Shown here in pieces: positions 36,368 to 45,802 of a DNA stretch of 64,000 nucleotides. Where the stretch lies: contig NZ_JANTOO010000004.1 of the NCBI RefSeq assembly GCF_024753545.1, forward strand, positions 112,608 through 176,607. Reading direction: 5' to 3'. The notes beneath the pieces were generated by a model. That model saw only the letters and a list, made by a program, of their open reading frames with translations. It searched no databases and was not told the origin of the DNA. Both the position numbers and the translations under genes were made by a program. The DNA comes from Lysinibacillus pinottii (GTDB taxonomy: Bacteria > Bacillota > Bacilli > Bacillales_A > Planococcaceae). Position 1 is the first letter of the stretch. Every line of letters begins with the position of its first letter.

Positions 36368-36694
36368 GCTTGCACCTCTTCAATTGGTTATTATGGTTCA
36401 TTGTACGCTTCCATTGTAAATAGACTGTTAATCGCATGTAAAAAGAGCAGGCTCTAGCACTAGAATTCAGGATACCTTTTTCCGAGTAGTAAGATTTTGT
36501 TCACATCTATTAAATGGTTCTTATTTCACAATATTCACTCTATTACAAATTGTTTATTTGATATAAACTATCGTTAGTGTATGATTGTAATAATAGGATT
36601 ATATTACCTATTATAATTATTTGTGATTGACGATATTGGTCTTTATGGGGAAACCTATTTAGATAATAAAACTATTCAAGGGAGGATCTTGTTA
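36368..36694. other. Divergent intergenic region
   Basis: About 330 bases lie between the EAL gene and the amidase operon. It is AT-rich and must hold two divergent promoters, but I cannot single out reliable -35/-10 boxes. No RNA element or further gene is seen. A longer upstream reading of the small gene from 36623 lacks a Shine-Dalgarno and is not used. Confidence 0.5.
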
Positions 36695-36880
36695 ATGAGC
36701 TTGTCTATTCAACAATTATTGGAGAACAAAGGAATTACACCGAAACCTGAACACCTTGAACTATTAAAAACACGCTGGGAAGGTATGCAGTCCCTTCGTA
36801 GCCACCTAGAAGGTATTGCGATTGATGACGCGGATATCGCTGTACGCAATATTCCTGGAGGTGATCACATTGACAACTGA
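36695..36880 (+). CDS. Small GatC/AtzG-like partner of the amidase
   Basis: The product is 61 residues long, starting at ATG 36695 behind GGGAGG. It has two helices (ELLKTRWEGMQSLRSHL) and a conserved-looking tail DDADIAVRNIPGGDHID. This size and shape recall GatC and the AtzG subunit that wraps and stabilises amidase-signature enzymes. It overlaps the amidase gene by 11 bases, so the two are translationally coupled and probably form a complex. The family link is my inference. Confidence 0.65.
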   Translation: MSLSIQQLLENKGITPKPEHLELLKTRWEGMQSLRSHLEGIAIDDADIAVRNIPGGDHIDN

Positions 36881-38288
36881 TTTACATTTAAAATCTGTTG
36901 AAGAACTGGCACCTTTACTACAATCGAAGGCCTTATCTCCTGTGGAACTTACGAAAGCTATTCTAGATTTTGCTGAGGAAAGTCAGCCTAAGATTAATGC
37001 CTATATGGCCTTTTATCGAGAGGAAGCATTGTCTCAAGCAAATAAAATAGAACAAGAGATTCTCCAAGGGCAATATAAAGGAATGTATCACGGAATTCCG
37101 ATGGCCTTAAAGGATAACTTATATTTTAAAGATAAAATTACAACGATGTCCTCCAAAATTCATAAGGACTTCGTTTCTAATTATGATGCAACAGTAGTAG
37201 AGAAACTTCGTGATGCTGGTGTTATTTTCACTGGAAAATTAAGTATGCATGAATATGCATGGGGAATTACTAATAATAACCCTCATTACGGGCCCGTTCG
37301 CAACCCCTGGGATTTGGATAAAATTCCTGGTGGCTCTAGTGGTGGCTCCGGTGCCGCTGTTGCAGCAGGTGCAAGTGTCGCCTCACTAGGAACAGATACA
37401 GCAGGCTCGATTCGAATCCCTTCTTCTGCCTGTGGTATCGTTGGCTTAAAGCCTACGCATGGTCGTGTAAGTAAATATGGCTGTTACCCACTCGCTTGGA
37501 GCTTAGACCATATCGGCCCCATGACAAAGACGGTAAAGGATGCAGCCGGCTTGCTGGAAGTCATCTCTGGTTTTGATCATCGAGACCCTACTTGCATAGA
37601 TGTACCTACTGACAATTACGTGCAGCAACTTTCAGGTAATAGTAAGGATTTAGTCATCGGCATTAATGAAGAATACTTCTTTAAAGACGTAGATGCTGAC
37701 ATAGAAAAGGCTGTTCGAGCGAGCATTCAAAGTTTAGTAGATCAAGGTGCTAAAGTGGAAGGAGTGCGAATTCCATCCTTACAATATGCAGAATGGGCAG
37801 AACTTGTAACATCCCTTTCTGAGGCAGCAGCTATACACCATTCTGATTTACAAAAGAGACCTCAAGATTTCGGAGACGATATCCGGTTATTATTTGAGCT
37901 AGGGGAACTACCTTCTGCCGTTGATTACTTACAGGCACAGCAGGTACGTCGTCAAATTAAGCAGGAGTTTAACGAAATTTTTAATCAAGTAGATGTGCTT
38001 ATTACCCCTACTCTACCTGTAGTGGCAAATACCATTGGTGATGATTTCGCTGAGCTAAATGGCAAAAAAGTAGATTTGATTGATAATATCATTCGTTTTA
38101 CAGGACCAAGTAACTTAACAGGCTTACCTGCCCTTTCAGTTCCTTGCGGCTTTAAAGGAAATTTACCAATAGGTCTACAAATTATTGGTCCTGCCTTTAA
38201 AGAAGGACGAATTTTAAATGTTGGGTATGCTATTGAACAGACGAACCCATTAAAAAATAGAAAGCCTAATATTTTCGCTACTATTTAA
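36870..38288 (+). CDS. Amidase signature family hydrolase
   Basis: The protein has 472 residues from a TTG at 36870 behind GGAGGTGATC, an exact anti-Shine-Dalgarno match. The catalytic triad is Lys81 (MALKDN), cis-Ser156 (PGGSSGGSG) and nucleophile Ser180 (DTAGSIRIP), with the same spacing as in fatty acid amide hydrolase. It hydrolyses an amide; the substrate is unknown. It lacks the glutaminase and tRNA partners of GatCAB, so a catabolic role is likelier. The small gene before it and PucR gene after it suggest nitrogen scavenging. Confidence 0.87.
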   Translation: MTTDLHLKSVEELAPLLQSKALSPVELTKAILDFAEESQPKINAYMAFYREEALSQANKIEQEILQGQYKGMYHGIPMALKDNLYFKDKITTMSSKIHKDFVSNYDATVVEKLRDAGVIFTGKLSMHEYAWGITNNNPHYGPVRNPWDLDKIPGGSSGGSGAAVAAGASVASLGTDTAGSIRIPSSACGIVGLKPTHGRVSKYGCYPLAWSLDHIGPMTKTVKDAAGLLEVISGFDHRDPTCIDVPTDNYVQQLSGNSKDLVIGINEEYFFKDVDADIEKAVRASIQSLVDQGAKVEGVRIPSLQYAEWAELVTSLSEAAAIHHSDLQKRPQDFGDDIRLLFELGELPSAVDYLQAQQVRRQIKQEFNEIFNQVDVLITPTLPVVANTIGDDFAELNGKKVDLIDNIIRFTGPSNLTGLPALSVPCGFKGNLPIGLQIIGPAFKEGRILNVGYAIEQTNPLKNRKPNIFATI

Positions 38289-38303
38289 TCTATCAATAAT
38301 GTT

Positions 38304-38336
38304 TAAAATCTGCTCACGATGAGCAGATTTTTTTAT
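38304..38336 (+). terminator. Terminator of the amidase operon
   Basis: AAAATCTGCTCA and TGAGCAGATTTT pair around CGA and are followed by a run of T. It separates the amidase from the PucR gene. Confidence 0.9.
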
Positions 38337-38432
38337 TGTATGTATAATCTTATCAAACTAATGGTTTTTTATTGTGGCGTACTTTTATAATAGAAAATAG
38401 TAGCTTACTACAAGAAAGGCAATGATCTATTC

Positions 38433-39593
38433 ATGAATGTAGAGAATTTTTTACAATTACCCATTACTAAAGATTTTATCGTTGTAGCTGGTCACAGCGG
38501 TTTGCATAAAGCAGTTCACAACGTAGAAATACTAGACTTTGAATTCTCCCCAGATATACATCATGTGCGAGATACCATATTCACCCCTAACAGTGTTGTG
38601 TTAAGCAGTCTATTATTTGCCAAGCAAAAGCCGGAGTATTTATTAAATGCCGTCAAAAGCTTAATTGAGCTAGGAGCAAGTGCCTTAGCCTATAAGCCTG
38701 TTATTTATAAAGATTTGCCTGAAGAGGTTATAACTTATGCGGAAGAACAAAATTTCCCAATCCTTAGATTTGGTGGAGATGAGTTTTTTGAAAAAATCAT
38801 TTTAGAAACGATGGCTTATGCTAAAACACAGGATTACTCGTTTTTTTTAGAAACAATTGTACGAAGATTAATGGAGGAGGATCTTGCACCGGAGGAGTTG
38901 AAGTCGATTTTTCAGCAAATCGAGAGACCCTTTGACAAGTATGTATTTGTAGCTAATCTTCGAGGAGAGGGTTTATCTCGAAGTGATTGGAGGCAAAACT
39001 TTTTATCAATGGAGCCTTTACTAAAAACGGGTTTAATTTGCTCCTATAAGCAAAGTCTTTTTATGATTATTACCCACCCATCTCAGCAGTTTCACGTTGA
39101 GAGGTTTATACATGAATGGCTAACATTAAATACTATCCCTGCTGAAGCATTCACCTTTGGTTATAGCAATTGGTACGACACACAAACAGGAATCTCAATT
39201 GCTTTACAAGAAGCCTATTTTGCTAGTGTTTTTGCCGAAATTGAAAAGATATCAAGCTGCCACTATAAGTCCCTTGCATCAGATCGTTTATTAATAGAGC
39301 TGTATCGTAAAGATCCTACATTTGCGATGGACTATGTATCTTCCTTTTTAGCGCCTTTACTCGATGATAAGGCAGATCCTGATTTATTAGAAACAGCCAA
39401 AACCTACATTACAAAAAAAGGAAACATTAAAGAGGTAGCTGTTGCCCATTATTGTCATCCCAATACTATCCGCTATCGTATGGCTAAAATCCGTCAGCTA
39501 GTAGTACCTGTAGAGAATGACTATGTATTTTATGAGCGTTTAGCTGCAGCCGTTAAATTGTACTTATTACATAGCAAATTGAGTGATGAATAA
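38433..39593 (+). CDS. PucR family transcriptional regulator
   Basis: This 386-residue regulator has an N-terminal PucR-like ligand domain (about 1-120) and a C-terminal helix-turn-helix (about 325-380) with KEVAVAHYCHPNTIRYRMAKI. PucR proteins govern use of purines, ureides and other nitrogen sources. It lies 145 bases after the amidase operon in the same direction, behind its own terminator, so it may control that operon. The effector could be the amidase substrate or product. Confidence 0.85.
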   Translation: MNVENFLQLPITKDFIVVAGHSGLHKAVHNVEILDFEFSPDIHHVRDTIFTPNSVVLSSLLFAKQKPEYLLNAVKSLIELGASALAYKPVIYKDLPEEVITYAEEQNFPILRFGGDEFFEKIILETMAYAKTQDYSFFLETIVRRLMEEDLAPEELKSIFQQIERPFDKYVFVANLRGEGLSRSDWRQNFLSMEPLLKTGLICSYKQSLFMIITHPSQQFHVERFIHEWLTLNTIPAEAFTFGYSNWYDTQTGISIALQEAYFASVFAEIEKISSCHYKSLASDRLLIELYRKDPTFAMDYVSSFLAPLLDDKADPDLLETAKTYITKKGNIKEVAVAHYCHPNTIRYRMAKIRQLVVPVENDYVFYERLAAAVKLYLLHSKLSDE

Positions 39594-39698
39594 TCGCTTT
39601 GGAATAAGTACAAAAAAACGCCTGAATATTTAGAAATAAAATCAAATTAATATCTTCTCTCTTATGCTATCCTAATGGAAGTTAGGAGGAAGAATTTC

Positions 39699-40595
39699 AT
39701 GAAAACTTACATAGCTGATGGTATGCTACTCGTTACAGCCATTGTTTGGGGCAGTGGGTTTGTTATAACAGCCATTGCCTTAGAATATTTAACCGCTTAT
39801 CAAGTTATGGCTGGTAGATTTTTATTAGCTTCAATTATATTAACTGTTTTATTCGGTTCCCGATTAAAAAAAGCGTCTAGATCTGTCATATGGAAAGGTG
39901 CTTTATTAGGTACGATATTGTATATAGCATTTGCTCTTCAAACGGTTGGACTTCAATATACCACACCATCAAAAAATGCCTTTTTAACCGCTGTTAATGT
40001 CGTTATTGTCCCATTAATCGCCTATGCGGTTTATAAGCGTCGAATTGATGGGTATGAAATCATTGGGTCCTTAATGGCCATTGTTGGAATTGGCTTTTTA
40101 TCGTTACAAGGTTCATTGACGATGAATATGGGGGATGCCCTTTCGTTAGCTTGTGCCGTTGCTTTTGCCTTTGATATATTTTGTACAAATCTTTTTGTTC
40201 AAAAGGAAGATGCCATTGCACTCACTATCATTCAATTTCTTACCGCTTCCTTTATAGGTATTCTTGTGGTCATTAGCCAAGGAGAAATCCCTACATCACT
40301 AGAAAAAGAAGCCATCTATTCGATTATTTACTTAGGTATTTTTTCAACAACGATAGCTTACCTCTTTCAAAATGTGGCCAATCAATATACTACTGCTACA
40401 AAGGCTGCTATTATACTATCAACGGAATCTTTTTTCGGCATGATCTTATCGGTTATCTTCCTGCACGAAATTTTAACGAGCCGTATGGTTGTAGGAGCTG
40501 TTCTTATTTTACTCGCCATACTCATTGCAGAAATCAAACCAGCACACCCTAAAAAGAAGCTGATGAAAACACTCGATAATCAGACACCCAAATAG
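39699..40595 (+). CDS. EamA family (DMT) transporter
   Basis: The product is 298 residues with ten membrane helices arranged as two EamA repeats (about 8-135 and 148-285). AIVWGSGFVITAIALEYLT near the start and FSTTIAYLFQNVANQYTTAT in the second repeat are typical. The ATG at 39699 with GGAGG nine bases upstream is favoured over one eight codons earlier. Members export amino acids or metabolites. The substrate here is unknown, and it may be cotranscribed with the PucR gene. Confidence 0.87.
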   Translation: MKTYIADGMLLVTAIVWGSGFVITAIALEYLTAYQVMAGRFLLASIILTVLFGSRLKKASRSVIWKGALLGTILYIAFALQTVGLQYTTPSKNAFLTAVNVVIVPLIAYAVYKRRIDGYEIIGSLMAIVGIGFLSLQGSLTMNMGDALSLACAVAFAFDIFCTNLFVQKEDAIALTIIQFLTASFIGILVVISQGEIPTSLEKEAIYSIIYLGIFSTTIAYLFQNVANQYTTATKAAIILSTESFFGMILSVIFLHEILTSRMVVGAVLILLAILIAEIKPAHPKKKLMKTLDNQTPK

Positions 40596-40624
40596 TTTCA
40601 GTCTCTTACTGGAGCTATTTTTTT
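40590..40624 (+). terminator. Terminator of the EamA gene
   Basis: AAATAG and CTATTT with an inner AGT/ACT form a weak stem followed by seven T, overlapping the stop codon of the EamA gene. Confidence 0.6.
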
Positions 40625-40652
40625 ATGCAACACGCTCAGGAGTAAACGAATG

Positions 40653-41225
40653 TTATGAAGCACGACTCGTAATGATGCTCGTCGTTATGCCTACTACTAG
40701 AACCGTAATAATAGACAATAAAAAAGTAGTGGAGGATAACAGGAAGCCGCCCACAACAATAACGATAGAATCAATAAAAAATATTAATATCCCTACATTA
40801 ATACTTGTTTTATCACTAATAAATTGTGCAATGAGGTCTGTCCCTCCAGTGCTTGTCTGAAAACGAAGCATTAAGCCGATTCCGAAGCCTACCAGAATCC
40901 CCCCAAGTATAGCACTGTAAAGAGCATCTATATGAATGAGATTTCTGACTGGCTTTAACAAGTCTATAGTCAATGAAGAGGTAATTAAGCCATGAATACT
41001 ATTGTAAAAATAAGCTCTATATTTAAACCATGCAATAATAAAAATAGGGATACTAATAATAATAATCATTAAACCAATCTTTAGCTTATATAAATAATGT
41101 AAAATCAGCGCTAAACCTACTACTCCCCCATCTAATATTTCATAGGGTGTTAAGAATAAGTTAATTCCTAACGACAAAGAAATACTCCCTACTATAATGA
41201 CAAGGCTTTTTATCAAAAAATACAT
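40653..41225 (-). CDS. YitT-like membrane protein, short form
   Basis: This 190-residue protein matches the membrane half of the YitT family, with five hydrophobic segments and the conserved GINLFLTPYEILDGGVVGLAL and LRFQTSTGGTDLIAQFI. Full-length YitT proteins carry a C-terminal DUF2179 domain, which is missing here. The ATG at 41225 is chosen because GGAGGGGGG precedes it; a reading from 41312 lacks such a site. Function is unknown; export of small molecules has been proposed for relatives. Confidence 0.75.
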   Translation of the reverse strand: MYFLIKSLVIIVGSISLSLGINLFLTPYEILDGGVVGLALILHYLYKLKIGLMIIIISIPIFIIAWFKYRAYFYNSIHGLITSSLTIDLLKPVRNLIHIDALYSAILGGILVGFGIGLMLRFQTSTGGTDLIAQFISDKTSINVGILIFFIDSIVIVVGGFLLSSTTFLLSIITVLVVGITTSIITSRAS

Positions 41226-41396
41226 ATGACCCCCCTCCGTAACTGAGCATGTCTTATAGTATGAAAATAGGTGATTGAACATGTTACGAAATAACCCTAG
41301 ATCCTTAGCCATTTTTATCGAGTACTTTTGATAAATTTCTTCGAAACCTATTCATTTATTTTTCGTATATACATGTAACCTAAAGGGGGTTTTTAG

Positions 41397-42713
41397 ATGG
41401 AGCATGCATTATTGGAACAGGTGAAACATACAAGAGTTTTTTTAAGAAAGGAGCTATTAAATACTATCTTTGAGGAGTTTGATGCTCAACGAATGAAGTT
41501 AACTGAAGCACAGCGTTTGGAGAAGTATCAGAAAATGCTTGAAAGTCCATTTCGCTTTTTCCGAGGAAGTGCTTATCTCTTTTATTTTGACATGACAAAA
41601 ATTTCTTCCATTTTCCATACACCTACTCTCAAACCAACTTGGATTCAAGGAGACATGCACATGGATAACTTCGGTGCCTTTCAAAATGAAGATGGTACGA
41701 TTGTCTTTGATGTCAATGATTTTGATGAAGGTTATGTTGGCTCTTATTTGTATGACATTATTCGGATGAGTGTTAGTATCGCACTCTATTTAGAGGAACA
41801 AGGCGTACATAGGACTGCTCAGGAAACGGCTATTCAACACCTGCTCAACAGCTATATGGATCAGTTAAAACGTTTTCAGCGTAAACAGGATGATCCTCTA
41901 ACGCTCGTATTTACGAAAGAAAACACAAAGGGACCCGCCAAGAAATTGTTGAAAAAGCTAGAGAAACGTCAAAGCTCCCAATTTTTACAGGATATATCCT
42001 ATGTCAATGAAGACGGGCAACGACTATTTATTAGCAATGATGAAATTCAGCCCGTTACTGCCGATGAATATAATGCCATTACGAGCGCACTACCTGCTTA
42101 CAAGATTAAAGATATTGCTTGCAAGTATGGCTCAGGTACTGCTTCCATCGGCTTAAAACGATACTATATTTTAGTAGAAAATAAAAAAGGTGCATCGGGA
42201 GTAGGCGAATTAGTATTAGAAATGAAAGAGGTACGTACAGCGATCCCTGCCTATTTCCTTCCTTACAACCAAGAATTTTGGAAGCATTATGAGCATCAAG
42301 GAGCTCGAGTAGTGGGGACACAAAAAGCCATGCACCATTTAGAGGACCCTCATTTAGACTATATCACTATGAATGAGCAGGAATTTTACATTCGAGAACG
42401 TTCTCCCTATAAAAAGAAAGTAAAGCCTAAAAACTATAAAAATGTTGCGGATTACTATGCAACAACTTCAATCATGGGACAAATAGCCGCTAAAATACAT
42501 GCACGAGCGGATATCGATTATTCCCATGTTTTTACCTATCATAGTGAGGATGAGATTTTAAAAACGATTGGGAAAGATCGTCATGTATTTGTTGATCAAG
42601 TAATTTTACAGGCTATGAACTACAAAGACACAGTCTCCTCCGATTTTGACCTATTTAAAAACTGGGTTGATACTCAATTTAAACAGCAATATCAAAAGGA
42701 CCTTAGCCAATAG
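41397..42713 (+). CDS. DUF2252 family protein
   Basis: The 438-residue cytoplasmic protein belongs to DUF2252 (COG4320). Motifs resemble an aminoglycoside-phosphotransferase or kinase-like fold: WIQGDMHMDNFGAF near residue 82 has the catalytic-loop pattern D-x-H-x-x-N, and FDVNDFDEGYVGSYLYDI near 104 resembles the Mg-binding D. The substrate is unknown. ATG follows AAAGGGGGT. It stands alone, convergent with a UPF0316 gene. Confidence 0.8.
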   Translation: MEHALLEQVKHTRVFLRKELLNTIFEEFDAQRMKLTEAQRLEKYQKMLESPFRFFRGSAYLFYFDMTKISSIFHTPTLKPTWIQGDMHMDNFGAFQNEDGTIVFDVNDFDEGYVGSYLYDIIRMSVSIALYLEEQGVHRTAQETAIQHLLNSYMDQLKRFQRKQDDPLTLVFTKENTKGPAKKLLKKLEKRQSSQFLQDISYVNEDGQRLFISNDEIQPVTADEYNAITSALPAYKIKDIACKYGSGTASIGLKRYYILVENKKGASGVGELVLEMKEVRTAIPAYFLPYNQEFWKHYEHQGARVVGTQKAMHHLEDPHLDYITMNEQEFYIRERSPYKKKVKPKNYKNVADYYATTSIMGQIAAKIHARADIDYSHVFTYHSEDEILKTIGKDRHVFVDQVILQAMNYKDTVSSDFDLFKNWVDTQFKQQYQKDLSQ

Positions 42714-42730
42714 CTAAGGTCTTTACTTTT
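42696..42730 (+). terminator. Terminator of the DUF2252 gene
   Basis: AAAGACCTTAGC-type arms pair around CAATA and are followed by TTTACTTTT. The hairpin overlaps the last codons of the gene and may serve the convergent UPF0316 gene as well. Confidence 0.78.
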
Positions 42731-42735
42731 AAAAA

Positions 42736-43257
42736 TTATTTTTGCTTAGCCTTCATACGAGCTAGTAAAAAACCACCTTTAAATGACTTCGGCTCATACG
42801 AAATTATAAATGCATTAGGTTCAAATTGCTCTACTATTTGAAAGAGTTCCGTCTCTCGATTTCTCTTTGTTAAAATTTCATATTTATAGCGATTACTATC
42901 TCGCCCCTCTCCAACATAAATCGTCACAGCAAATCCCTCATTACGGAGAAACCTTACAAGCTCTTCATTCTTATTTTGAGTATTGATTGTTGTATAAACA
43001 TAACCAATAGCCAGCTTTCGTTCAATTTTGGCTCCTAAAAAAATACCTAAACCAAAACCAACTGCATAAACGACCATAGCTAACATACTTTGTTTCCCAC
43101 TAAAAACAAGCGAAAGGCCAAATACATACACGAGCATCTCTAGCATACCGAATATGGCAGCAAGGAAAGTAATGTTTTTCACCAAAAATATTGTACGTAA
43201 CGTTAAAAAGGGTACATATACTAATTGAAGTATTAAAATCAAAACGATACTTTGCAT
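42736..43257 (-). CDS. UPF0316 protein (DUF5698/DUF2179), YebE-like
   Basis: This 173-residue protein has three N-terminal membrane helices (about 1-80, FLTLRTIFLVKNITFLAAIF) and a C-terminal cytoplasmic DUF2179 domain (about 85-170, GFAVTIYVGEGRDSNRYKYE). It fits the UPF0316 family (B. subtilis YebE), whose function is unknown. The DUF2179 domain here is the one missing from the YitT-like protein encoded 1.5 kb away. The B. subtilis gene is near purine loci, as here near xpt-pbuX. Confidence 0.82.
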   Translation of the reverse strand: MQSIVLILILQLVYVPFLTLRTIFLVKNITFLAAIFGMLEMLVYVFGLSLVFSGKQSMLAMVVYAVGFGLGIFLGAKIERKLAIGYVYTTINTQNKNEELVRFLRNEGFAVTIYVGEGRDSNRYKYEILTKRNRETELFQIVEQFEPNAFIISYEPKSFKGGFLLARMKAKQK

Positions 43258-43775
43258 TTATACTAGACCTTTCTAAGAGTAGTTATATATAAGTGTATGT
43301 TGAAATAGAGTGTTACATTCTATTAAAAATACCTTATTTATAAATTCCCTCGCCATTCAATTCTAAACATCAACGGCTAAAATAAATATATAGTAAAAAA
43401 GCTGTTGTATTACTCAAACGACATTAGCTTTGGTCACTTTCAAGTTCAAAATATAGTTTAGTAAAAGCCCTGTTACCTCTTCTATTTAAAATAGAAAAAG
43501 ATGACAAATTTCTTTGAAAAGGAAGAACCCTATTTAGTATCCAGGGTGCTCTAACCATTGAATAAAAAATCGGTAATGTTCATTATATTATTCTACTCTC
43601 TTCACTTTTTTAGTAGCATAATATCTTCAACATCTTTTCTAACATGCACACTTTTACGCATAGAAAAAAGCCCCCTACCTTCAACTAAATTAATAGTTAA
43701 AAAACAGGCGACTTTACAACATTTTTTTCATCAAAATATGTGGGATATTCTGATAAATATCATTGCATTATCTCT
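43258..43775. other. Intergenic region after pbuX
   Basis: About 520 bases separate pbuX from the UPF0316 gene. A plus-strand frame from 43558 is antisense to pbuX over most of its length, starts without a Shine-Dalgarno and is rejected. Apart from a hairpin at 43395-43431 nothing else is recognisable; the region probably holds the UPF0316 promoter. Confidence 0.5.
43395..43431 (-). terminator. Hairpin with T-run downstream of pbuX
   Basis: On the minus strand AAAGCT pairs with AGCTTT, with an inner TGT/ACA helix, followed by six T. It could end the xpt-pbuX transcript about 340 bases past its stop, or attenuate the UPF0316 gene. Confidence 0.5.
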
Positions 43776-45074
43776 TTATGCTTCCCCATGCATCGGGTCT
43801 TTTTTATGCTTTGGTCCAATCATATTGAATAAAATATTCAAGATAATCGCTGTGACTGAACCACAGACGATACCGTTAGAAGTTAAAATAGACACTTTAT
43901 CTGGTAGAGCATCAAAAATACCAGGAACGACTGATACACCGACACCTAAACTTACTGCAATCGCAGCAATCATCGCATTTTCAGCAGATTCGTTCATCAC
44001 AGGTACTAGCATACCCATACCTTGTGTAATGACCATACCGAACATCGCAAGCATGGCCGCACCTAATACAGACGTTGGAATAATCGTTGTTAATGCTGCG
44101 ATTTTGGGTAGGAAGCCAAGTGCTACCAGTAGACCACCCGTGATGTAAATGACTTTGCGGTCTTTTACGCCTGACATACGTGTAAGTCCTACATTTTGTG
44201 AGAATGTTGTGTACGGAAAGGCATTAAATAAACCACCGATTACAGATGCAAGACCTTCTGAGCGATAGCCACGAGCCAAATCTTTTGAATCTAGTTTTTT
44301 ATTACAAATATCACTTAGTGCAAAATAAACACCAGATGATTCAACTAGAGATACCATAGCTACAAGAGTCATTGTAATAATAGCTGTTACATCAAATGTT
44401 GGCATTCCAAAGTAGAATGGTTGTACCATATGGAATACATCCGCTTCTGCTACTGGGTGAAAATTAACCTTGCCCATGAATGCCCCTAAGATGGTACCCG
44501 CTACTAGCCCAACTAGAATGGAAATAGCACGGATAAAGCCTGTAGAAAAACGATAGACGATTAATATGATTACTAGCGTAATAAATGCTAATGCAATATT
44601 TGAGCCGGATGCAAAATCCTCTGCTCCTTGTCCACCTGCCATATTATTTAAAGCTACTGGCAATAAAGAAATACCGATAATAGAAACGACAGATCCTGTT
44701 ACTACTGGTGGGAAAAATTTCACTAGCTTCCCGAAGAAGCCGGCAATAATCACGACAATCAAACCAGATGCAATAATGGAACCATAAATATCTGTGATAC
44801 CTTGCTCTGGGTTTGTACCTATAGCAATAATTGGACTTACCGCTGTAAATGTACAACCAAGTACTACAGGCAAACCAATACCAATAAATTTACCCGAGTA
44901 AACTTGTAAAAGTGTTGCAACCCCGCACATCATAATATCAATCGCCACTAAATACGTCATTTGTGTTGAATTAAAGCCAATTGCCCCTCCAATTATAAGT
45001 GGCACTAGGATGGCTCCAGCATACATCGCAAGTAAATGTTGAATTGCTAGCGTCGTTGATTTAAAGGTATTCAT
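43776..45074 (-). CDS. pbuX: Xanthine permease PbuX
   Basis: The 432-residue nucleobase permease of the NCS2 family has about 14 membrane spans. The family signature is in ALGFLPKIAALTTIIPTSVL near residue 325, and VESSGVYFALSDICNKK near 243 holds the substrate-binding Glu. It imports xanthine by proton symport. Its ATG overlaps the xpt stop by one base (TAATG), so uptake and salvage are made together under the guanine riboswitch. Confidence 0.93.
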   Translation of the reverse strand: MNTFKSTTLAIQHLLAMYAGAILVPLIIGGAIGFNSTQMTYLVAIDIMMCGVATLLQVYSGKFIGIGLPVVLGCTFTAVSPIIAIGTNPEQGITDIYGSIIASGLIVVIIAGFFGKLVKFFPPVVTGSVVSIIGISLLPVALNNMAGGQGAEDFASGSNIALAFITLVIILIVYRFSTGFIRAISILVGLVAGTILGAFMGKVNFHPVAEADVFHMVQPFYFGMPTFDVTAIITMTLVAMVSLVESSGVYFALSDICNKKLDSKDLARGYRSEGLASVIGGLFNAFPYTTFSQNVGLTRMSGVKDRKVIYITGGLLVALGFLPKIAALTTIIPTSVLGAAMLAMFGMVITQGMGMLVPVMNESAENAMIAAIAVSLGVGVSVVPGIFDALPDKVSILTSNGIVCGSVTAIILNILFNMIGPKHKKDPMHGEA

Positions 45075-45658
45075 TACGCGCGAGCCTCCGTAGCAAATGT
45101 CACTTTGCCATCTTCAAGAGAATCTACAATCGCTAATGATTCTACGCGGACACCTTGCTCACGTAATAATTTGCCCCCATCTTGGAAGCCTTTTTCAATA
45201 ACAATGCCCACTCCTACAACATGGGCACCCGCTTGAGCCGCAATATCAAGTAAGCCCTTTACTGCTTCACCATTTGCTAAGAAATCGTCAACAATTAAAA
45301 TATTGTCGTCCTCACTTAAAAAATTACGTGATACTGAGATATCATTTGTTTCATTTTTTGTGAATGAATGTACTTTTGACGTATAAAGGTTATCTGAAAG
45401 TGTTAATGATTTACGTTTACGAGCGAACACTACTGGTGCACCGATTTCTAGTCCTAACATGACAGAAGGAGCAATACCTGAAGATTCTATTGTTAAAATC
45501 TTTGTAATTACTTGGTCAGCAAAGCGGTTTGCGAATTCGTGGCCAATTTCTTTCATTAACAATGGATCAATTTGATGGTTTAAAAATGAATCTACTTTTA
45601 ATACTGAAGAAGATAGAACTTTACCCTCTTGCATAATTTTGTCGTGTAATAACTTCAT
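45074..45658 (-). CDS. xpt: Xanthine phosphoribosyltransferase
   Basis: Xpt converts xanthine and PRPP to XMP. The 194-residue product has SSVLKVDSFLNHQIDPLLM at the N-terminus and the PRPP-binding NILIVDDFLANGEAVKGLL near residue 125. The ATG at 45658 gives the same length as the B. subtilis enzyme; another ATG three codons earlier is too close to the Shine-Dalgarno. It is the first gene of the riboswitch-controlled operon with pbuX. Confidence 0.94.
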   Translation of the reverse strand: MKLLHDKIMQEGKVLSSSVLKVDSFLNHQIDPLLMKEIGHEFANRFADQVITKILTIESSGIAPSVMLGLEIGAPVVFARKRKSLTLSDNLYTSKVHSFTKNETNDISVSRNFLSEDDNILIVDDFLANGEAVKGLLDIAAQAGAHVVGVGIVIEKGFQDGGKLLREQGVRVESLAIVDSLEDGKVTFATEARA

Positions 45659-45690
45659 TTCTGTCATATCCTTCTTTCTTAAATATTAAT

Positions 45691-45723
45691 AAAAAAAGCT
45701 GAACACCTTGGTCCCATTCAGCT
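45691..45723 (-). terminator. Guanine riboswitch terminator
   Basis: On the minus strand AGCTGAA and TTCAGCT pair and are followed by seven T, between the aptamer and xpt. It should form when purine is bound. Confidence 0.9.
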
Positions 45724-45802
45724 ACGAGTGGAGCAAAGCATTCAGCGTTAAAACGTCGAAAGGAATAGAAAACATCATGTAAGAAGTTCTCTAAAAGCAT
45801 TG

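Noticed and set aside
36436..36465. GAGCAGGCTC palindrome with a T-run upstream of the EAL gene
   Set aside because: The hairpin loop would be too small for a full stem, leaving only four pairs; not enough for a terminator.
39675..39698. Earlier ATG for the EamA gene
   Set aside because: The strong GGAGG site lies after this ATG and is correctly spaced for the one at 39699.
43558..44148. Plus-strand frame of 196 codons
   Set aside because: It is antisense to pbuX for most of its length, and the first part lacks a Shine-Dalgarno.
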